This document shows positions 60,273-64,000 of a DNA stretch of 64,000 bases, one piece after another. How positions within the stretch are numbered: position 1 is the first letter of the stretch; every line of letters begins with the position of its first letter. A program made the translations under genes and the position numbers. The DNA is from Pseudobdellovibrionaceae bacterium. GTDB taxonomy: Bacteria > Bdellovibrionota > Bdellovibrionia > Bdellovibrionales > Bdellovibrionaceae. Under the pieces are notes generated by a model. The model was not told the origin of the DNA. It saw nothing but the letters and a program-made list of their open reading frames with translations, and ran no database searches. The stretch covers positions 962,565-1,026,564 of the forward strand of contig JAHBUV010000001.1 of the NCBI GenBank assembly GCA_019637915.1, in the 5' to 3' direction.

Positions 60273-61093
60273 GCGCGTCCCCGGCGGCGCGCCTCCTCCA
60301 GCCACACATGCAGTGACCAGATCGTCAGGAACAACACGAACGACGGGCAAAGGATCAGGTGCGGCGCCGTCGACAGGGACTGCCAGCCCTCCTGCACGAG
60401 CAAACCCCAGCTGGTGTCCGGCGCCTGCACGCCGACGCCGATGAAGCTCATGAAGCTCTCATAGAGGATGTTCCCCGGGATCAAAAGCCCGAAGAGCACC
60501 CACAAAGGGGCGGCGATGTTCGGCAGAACATGATGAAAAAGAACGCGCAGGTTCCCGGCGCCGAGGGCTTGCGAGGCTTCGATGAAAGGCATCACCTTCG
60601 TGCGCAGGACCAAACCGCGGGTCACCCGCGCCACCGTCATCCAGTGCGTGAGACCGATCCCCAGCGACAGACTCCAGAAAATTTTGCCGAAGCCGTCGTC
60701 CGTCCAGGGCAGGGCCGCCTGCAGGGTCATCGTCAGCACCGCCACCCAGGCGAAGGACGGCAAAGCGATCAGCAGATCGTTCAGCCGCATCAAAGCGCGA
60801 TCGATCCAACCGCTCCACCAACCGGCGGCGAGGCCGTACAGGACGCCGACCAGCATGGCGATCATGGAGGCCGCGAGCCCCACGCTCAAAGACACCTTCG
60901 TCCCCAGGAGAACGCGCGCGAACAAATCCCGCCCGAGGGAATCCGTGCCGAACCAATGCTGCGGGCTCGGCGCGACGTAGATCCGCTCGATGTCCTGCCG
61001 CGATCCCAGTTCCGGAAAAAACAAAGACACGACCAGGGACGCGCCCAAAAGAAAAAACATCCAGGAAGCGGCCAGCCACTTCGACCACGTCAT
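60194..61093 (-). CDS. oppC: OppC-type ABC peptide transporter permease
   Basis: 299 residues starting MTWSKWLAASWMFFLLG, with about six membrane helices. The permease motif E-A-S-x-A-L-G-A-G (EASQALGAGNLRVLFHHVLPN) contacts the ATPase, and the N-terminal HWFGTDSLGRDLFARVL is typical of OppC/DppC. It is the second membrane subunit of a peptide importer. The ATG overlaps the oppB stop (ATGA). The C-terminus is longer than usual and overlaps the amidase gene. Confidence 0.93.
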   Translation of the reverse strand: MTWSKWLAASWMFFLLGASLVVSLFFPELGSRQDIERIYVAPSPQHWFGTDSLGRDLFARVLLGTKVSLSVGLAASMIAMLVGVLYGLAAGWWSGWIDRALMRLNDLLIALPSFAWVAVLTMTLQAALPWTDDGFGKIFWSLSLGIGLTHWMTVARVTRGLVLRTKVMPFIEASQALGAGNLRVLFHHVLPNIAAPLWVLFGLLIPGNILYESFMSFIGVGVQAPDTSWGLLVQEGWQSLSTAPHLILCPSFVLFLTIWSLHVWLEEARRRGRAHSDEGGDQPPKADSRTSAAAMVRSS

Positions 61094-62034
61094 GGCATCT
61101 CCCGCAGGCGCGGGTCCGCGGCCTTCATCAACAGGTCGATGCCGGCCGAAATCAGCACCAGGCAAACGCCATAGAACAGGGTCAACCCCAGGATCACCGG
61201 ATAATCGCGGCCGCCCATGGCGTCGACGAAAGCCATCCCCAACCCCGGCACCGAGAAAAGAACCTCGACCAGGAAAGATCCCGACAGCACGTCGAAGATC
61301 AAAGGACCGGCGTAACCCAGGACCGGCATCAGTGAATTCCGCAAGGCGTGCTTGGTGAGCGCGTGCCAGGCCGACAGCCCCTTCGCCCGCGCCGTGCGCA
61401 TGTAGTCCGTGGCTTCGGCCTCGCGCAACGACACCGCCAGCAGGCGCGCCAGGGAGGCCGCCGGCCGCAGGGACAACGTCAGCACCGGCAAAACGAAATG
61501 CGCCGGCGTATCGAGGAAAGCCGCCGGCAGAAGATCCCAGTGAAAGGCGAAGAGCCACACCAGCAAAGGCCCGAGGAAAAGACTCGGCAGGGACACCATC
61601 GCCAGACTCACGGTTTCAAAGGAGCTCCCCCACCAGCCGTGCGGCCGGCGCGCCGCCATCAGCGCCATGAAAAAACCCAGGGCGAAAATAAAAACCAGGG
61701 ACAGGGAATTCAGCCAGATGGTTTGCCGGAAACCCGCCGCGATGACGGAGGCCACGCTGCGCTGGGCATCCACCAGGGACCAGCCCAGATCACCGCGGAA
61801 AAGCCCGCCCACGTAGGAAAAAAACTGGCCGAAGAGGTGACCCTGCAAATCCCACGAGCCCTGCAGCCGCTCGCGCACGGCGGGATGCAAGGGACTTTCC
61901 TCATCGAAGGGACCGCCGGGCAGCGCCCGCAGCAGCAGGAAGATCAGGGCAACGAGGCCCGCCAGGGTCGTCGCGACCTCGGTGATTTTCGACAAAACGG
62001 CGGAGAGAAGTCCCGGAGCCGGGCGTTCGCTCAC
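61090..62034 (-). CDS. oppB: OppB-type ABC peptide transporter permease
   Basis: 314 residues starting from a GTG overlapping the transglycosylase stop. The OppB/DppB pattern is clear: LPGGPFDEE near residue 40, six helices, and the coupling motif EATDYMRTARAKGLSAWHALTKHALRN. It works with OppC; no binding protein or ATPases are in view. Its coupling to a lytic transglycosylase suggests uptake of murein peptides released from the wall. Confidence 0.93.
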   Translation of the reverse strand: MSERPAPGLLSAVLSKITEVATTLAGLVALIFLLLRALPGGPFDEESPLHPAVRERLQGSWDLQGHLFGQFFSYVGGLFRGDLGWSLVDAQRSVASVIAAGFRQTIWLNSLSLVFIFALGFFMALMAARRPHGWWGSSFETVSLAMVSLPSLFLGPLLVWLFAFHWDLLPAAFLDTPAHFVLPVLTLSLRPAASLARLLAVSLREAEATDYMRTARAKGLSAWHALTKHALRNSLMPVLGYAGPLIFDVLSGSFLVEVLFSVPGLGMAFVDAMGGRDYPVILGLTLFYGVCLVLISAGIDLLMKAADPRLREMP

Positions 62035-64000
62035 GGATCCCAGACTTCCCTCTTCGCGAACTCCGCCTTGCCTTTCACCGGCACCGGAGAGGCCAGGTTC
62101 ACCAGGTCATTGCGGCCGTTGTACAGGTTCGAGTAAGTGAAGGCGTTGGACACCACCCGGCGCACGTACTCGCGGGTCTCGAGGAAAGGGATGTGCTCGA
62201 CGAACTCATCCATCTCGAGGTCGCCGAAGGCCAGCAGCCACGAATGCACGCGGTGAGGGCCGGCGTTGTAAGCGGCCGCCGCCAAAGGGATCGAGTTGTT
62301 GAACTGCTTCGACAGGCGCTTCAGGTAGAACGAACCCATCTGAATGGCCACTTCCGGGCGCAGCAGCTGCGGCGGCTGGAAGCTTTTCTCCCCTTGCAGG
62401 GAGGCGATCTTGCGGCCCGTGCCCGGCATGATCTGCATCAAACCCAAAGCGCCCACCGGAGAAACGGCGTCGCGGCGGTACTGGCTCTCGGCCTTCATGA
62501 TGCCCCAGATGAATTCCTCCGGCAGGCCGTTGTTGCGGGCGCCGCTGCGCACGTCCTTCAGGAAGGCCTGCGGAAAGGCCGACTCCCACAAGGGGCGGGC
62601 GTTGTCGAAACCCTGCGACACGCGGGCCGAAGCGAACCGCAATTGCGCGATCTTCGACGAGCGGTGCCACTGGCCGATCTCCTCGTAAGCGGCGATCAAG
62701 GCTTTCAATTCGTCGCGCGATTGGGTGCGACGCTCGATCTCGAACAACTCCCAGCGGGCTTCGTCGATGAAACCCAAACGTCCCAGGATGCGGGCCCGTT
62801 CAAAGCGGCGCGCGTTCGCCGGGGCCTTGATCGGCGAAGGATCGTCCAAAATGTCGGAGCGCCCGGTTTCCTGCACGAGATCCGTGGCGCTGTCCTCCGT
62901 GGCGTCCGCCGTGACGGTGGACTCGGAGTCCTCCGTTTCGTTCGCCAGGGTTTCCTCGCTCTCGGCCTCTTCCGAAACCGCGCCGCGCGAAGAGCCCTCC
63001 GACGAAGGCATCATCAGATCGGCCGAACGAAAAGGGCCGAAGGCGCGCGGCCCGTCGTCCAGGACGTCGGGCAAAGCGCGCGGCACGATTTTCGGCGTCG
63101 CGGGCATCACCTGCAGGCGCTGGCGGGCCACCGTTCCGTAGTAAGAGCCGCTTTTGTCCTGGGAAATCGCCTCAAAGACCGGACGGGCCTCTTCGTTGCG
63201 GCCCATGCGCAACAAGGACATCGCCATCCAATAGCGGGCTCTTTCGTTCAGGCTGCTTTTCTTTTTGCCGCCGGCGAGTTCGGCGAAACGGCGGCGGGCC
63301 CCTTCGTAATCTTTTTTCAGGTAAGAGATCCAGGCGAGATTCCACTTCGCGTCCCGCTGCAATCCCGAACGCGGGTATTTGTCCATGAACTCACGGAAGC
63401 GGCGGGCCGCCCCGTCGTAATCCTGGAACTGGTAACTCAGGAAGGCCGATTGGTAGAGGGCTTTGCGGCCCTTTTCCTTTCGCGGGTTCATCTCGTACAA
63501 CTTGTGGTAAGCGCCGACGGCGGCGTTGCCGTTGCCGCTGCGGGCGGCGGCCGAGGCGAAGATCGTCAGGAACTCCGGATCGCCGCCGCGGCGGGGAACG
63601 GAGGCCTCGAGCAAACGGTAGGCCTCGTCCGGTTCCCCGGTCTGCAGCAGGAACCAGGCGCGCAATTCATCGGCCTGATAACGATTGTCCTTGGCGATGA
63701 GGTTCGCCACCTCCTGCACTTCGCGGCGGGCTTTTTCCTCTTCGCCGTTCCACATCAGGGCGCGCACGCGCTCGCGGAACTCGGCGGTGGTGTTGCGGCA
63801 CTGGGTTTTCTGCCCGTCCAGCTCGTTGGAGGCCAGGTCCGGCCCCCAGTCCTTCAGCATCGGGTGCAGGGGGTGCTTTTTGTAAAGCCTCTTCAACCAC
63901 TGGCAGCCCGCCGCCTGGCTGCCGATCTTGCGTTCAGCGCGGGCGAGTTCGATCATGACATCCGGGTGCCCGGGCGTGCCGCGGGCTTTTTTCTCGAGGG
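62031..64000 (-). CDS. slt: soluble lytic murein transglycosylase, Slt70-like (5' end beyond window)
   Basis: At least 656 residues, the frame staying open to the window edge, so the true start is not seen. The N-terminal and central parts are TPR-like helical repeats (about 1-250: EVQEVANLI, FRSADLM, etc.), then an acidic Ser/Glu/Thr linker. The C-terminal SLT domain carries the catalytic Glu (GIMKAESQYRRDAVSPVGALGLMQIMP) and the AAAYNAGPHRV motif. It cuts peptidoglycan to 1,6-anhydro products. Its stop overlaps the oppB GTG. Confidence 0.93.
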   Translation of the reverse strand, partial: LEKKARGTPGHPDVMIELARAERKIGSQAAGCQWLKRLYKKHPLHPMLKDWGPDLASNELDGQKTQCRNTTAEFRERVRALMWNGEEEKARREVQEVANLIAKDNRYQADELRAWFLLQTGEPDEAYRLLEASVPRRGGDPEFLTIFASAAARSGNGNAAVGAYHKLYEMNPRKEKGRKALYQSAFLSYQFQDYDGAARRFREFMDKYPRSGLQRDAKWNLAWISYLKKDYEGARRRFAELAGGKKKSSLNERARYWMAMSLLRMGRNEEARPVFEAISQDKSGSYYGTVARQRLQVMPATPKIVPRALPDVLDDGPRAFGPFRSADLMMPSSEGSSRGAVSEEAESEETLANETEDSESTVTADATEDSATDLVQETGRSDILDDPSPIKAPANARRFERARILGRLGFIDEARWELFEIERRTQSRDELKALIAAYEEIGQWHRSSKIAQLRFASARVSQGFDNARPLWESAFPQAFLKDVRSGARNNGLPEEFIWGIMKAESQYRRDAVSPVGALGLMQIMPGTGRKIASLQGEKSFQPPQLLRPEVAIQMGSFYLKRLSKQFNNSIPLAAAAYNAGPHRVHSWLLAFGDLEMDEFVEHIPFLETREYVRRVVSNAFTYSNLYNGRNDLVNLASPVPVKGKAEFAKREVWDP

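Noticed and set aside
1-64000. CRISPR arrays, prophage, rRNA genes, origins
   Set aside because: No regularly spaced repeats, phage structural genes, rRNA or dnaA-box clusters were seen.

Overview
The window is GC-rich DNA from a Gram-negative bacterium with many lipoproteins, outer-membrane barrels, chemotaxis genes and sigma-54 control. A fused ccoNO gene, the chemoreceptor type, and paired DUF1592/DUF1552 proteins suggest Bdellovibrionota or a neighbouring former deltaproteobacterial lineage. That placement is inference. Genes are dense, with many 1-4 nt stop/start overlaps marking operons.

Layout. 1-0.5 kb: end of a sigma-54 activator. 0.6-7.8 kb: cbb3 oxidase operon ccoI-ccoS-ccoNO-ccoQ-ccoP-ccoG plus a SafE/UreH-like membrane protein; CcoP has one haem site and no ccoH is seen. 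7.8-8.9 kb: a complete AT-richer insertion sequence, one end of which supplies the last codons of a D-lactate dehydrogenase gene. 9.9-15 kb: three-gene operon of secreted proteins of unknown function. 15.3-17.7 kb: predicted surface barrel and an FGE-fold/DUF4082 lipoprotein. 17.7-21.5 kb: GH3 glycosidase, divergent TetR regulator with a perfect operator palindrome, and a membrane protein. 21.6-32.2 kb: pseudoazurin, a DUF1552 Tat protein, a 1676-residue Ig-repeat/cytochrome c/DUF1592 lipoprotein, a LamG lipoprotein and a LysM protein. 32.4-34.2 kb: a 61-bp palindrome, tRNA-Met and an NtrC-type response regulator.

34.3-37.3 kb: an envelope/stress island (barrel, YqjD-like, YqjE-like, OmpA-like lipoprotein, DUF1328, CsbD) with two near-consensus sigma-54 promoters. 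37.6-49 kb: lipoproteins, HEAT protein, dihydroorotase, DUF6279 lipoprotein, subtilase, UppP, MscS channel, PilZ protein and a long coiled-coil protein. 49.5-51.8 kb: cheW and a chemoreceptor behind a FliA-like promoter. 52.0 kb: a perfect -24/-12 sigma-54 promoter followed about 50 nt later by an intrinsic terminator, which looks like a tiny C-rich small RNA or an attenuated leader upstream of an amidase gene. 53.8-58.8 kb: housekeeping genes rph, rdgB, prs, rplY, pth and ychF, with a 39-bp inverted repeat before ychF. 58.8-64 kb: amidase, and on the opposite strand a lytic transglycosylase-oppB-oppC operon running off the window.

The main candidates for undescribed biology are the sigma-54-driven short C-rich RNA, the sigma-54 envelope-stress island beside its likely activator, and the Ig-repeat/cytochrome/DUF1592-DUF1552-pseudoazurin module with a three-domain super-repeat.
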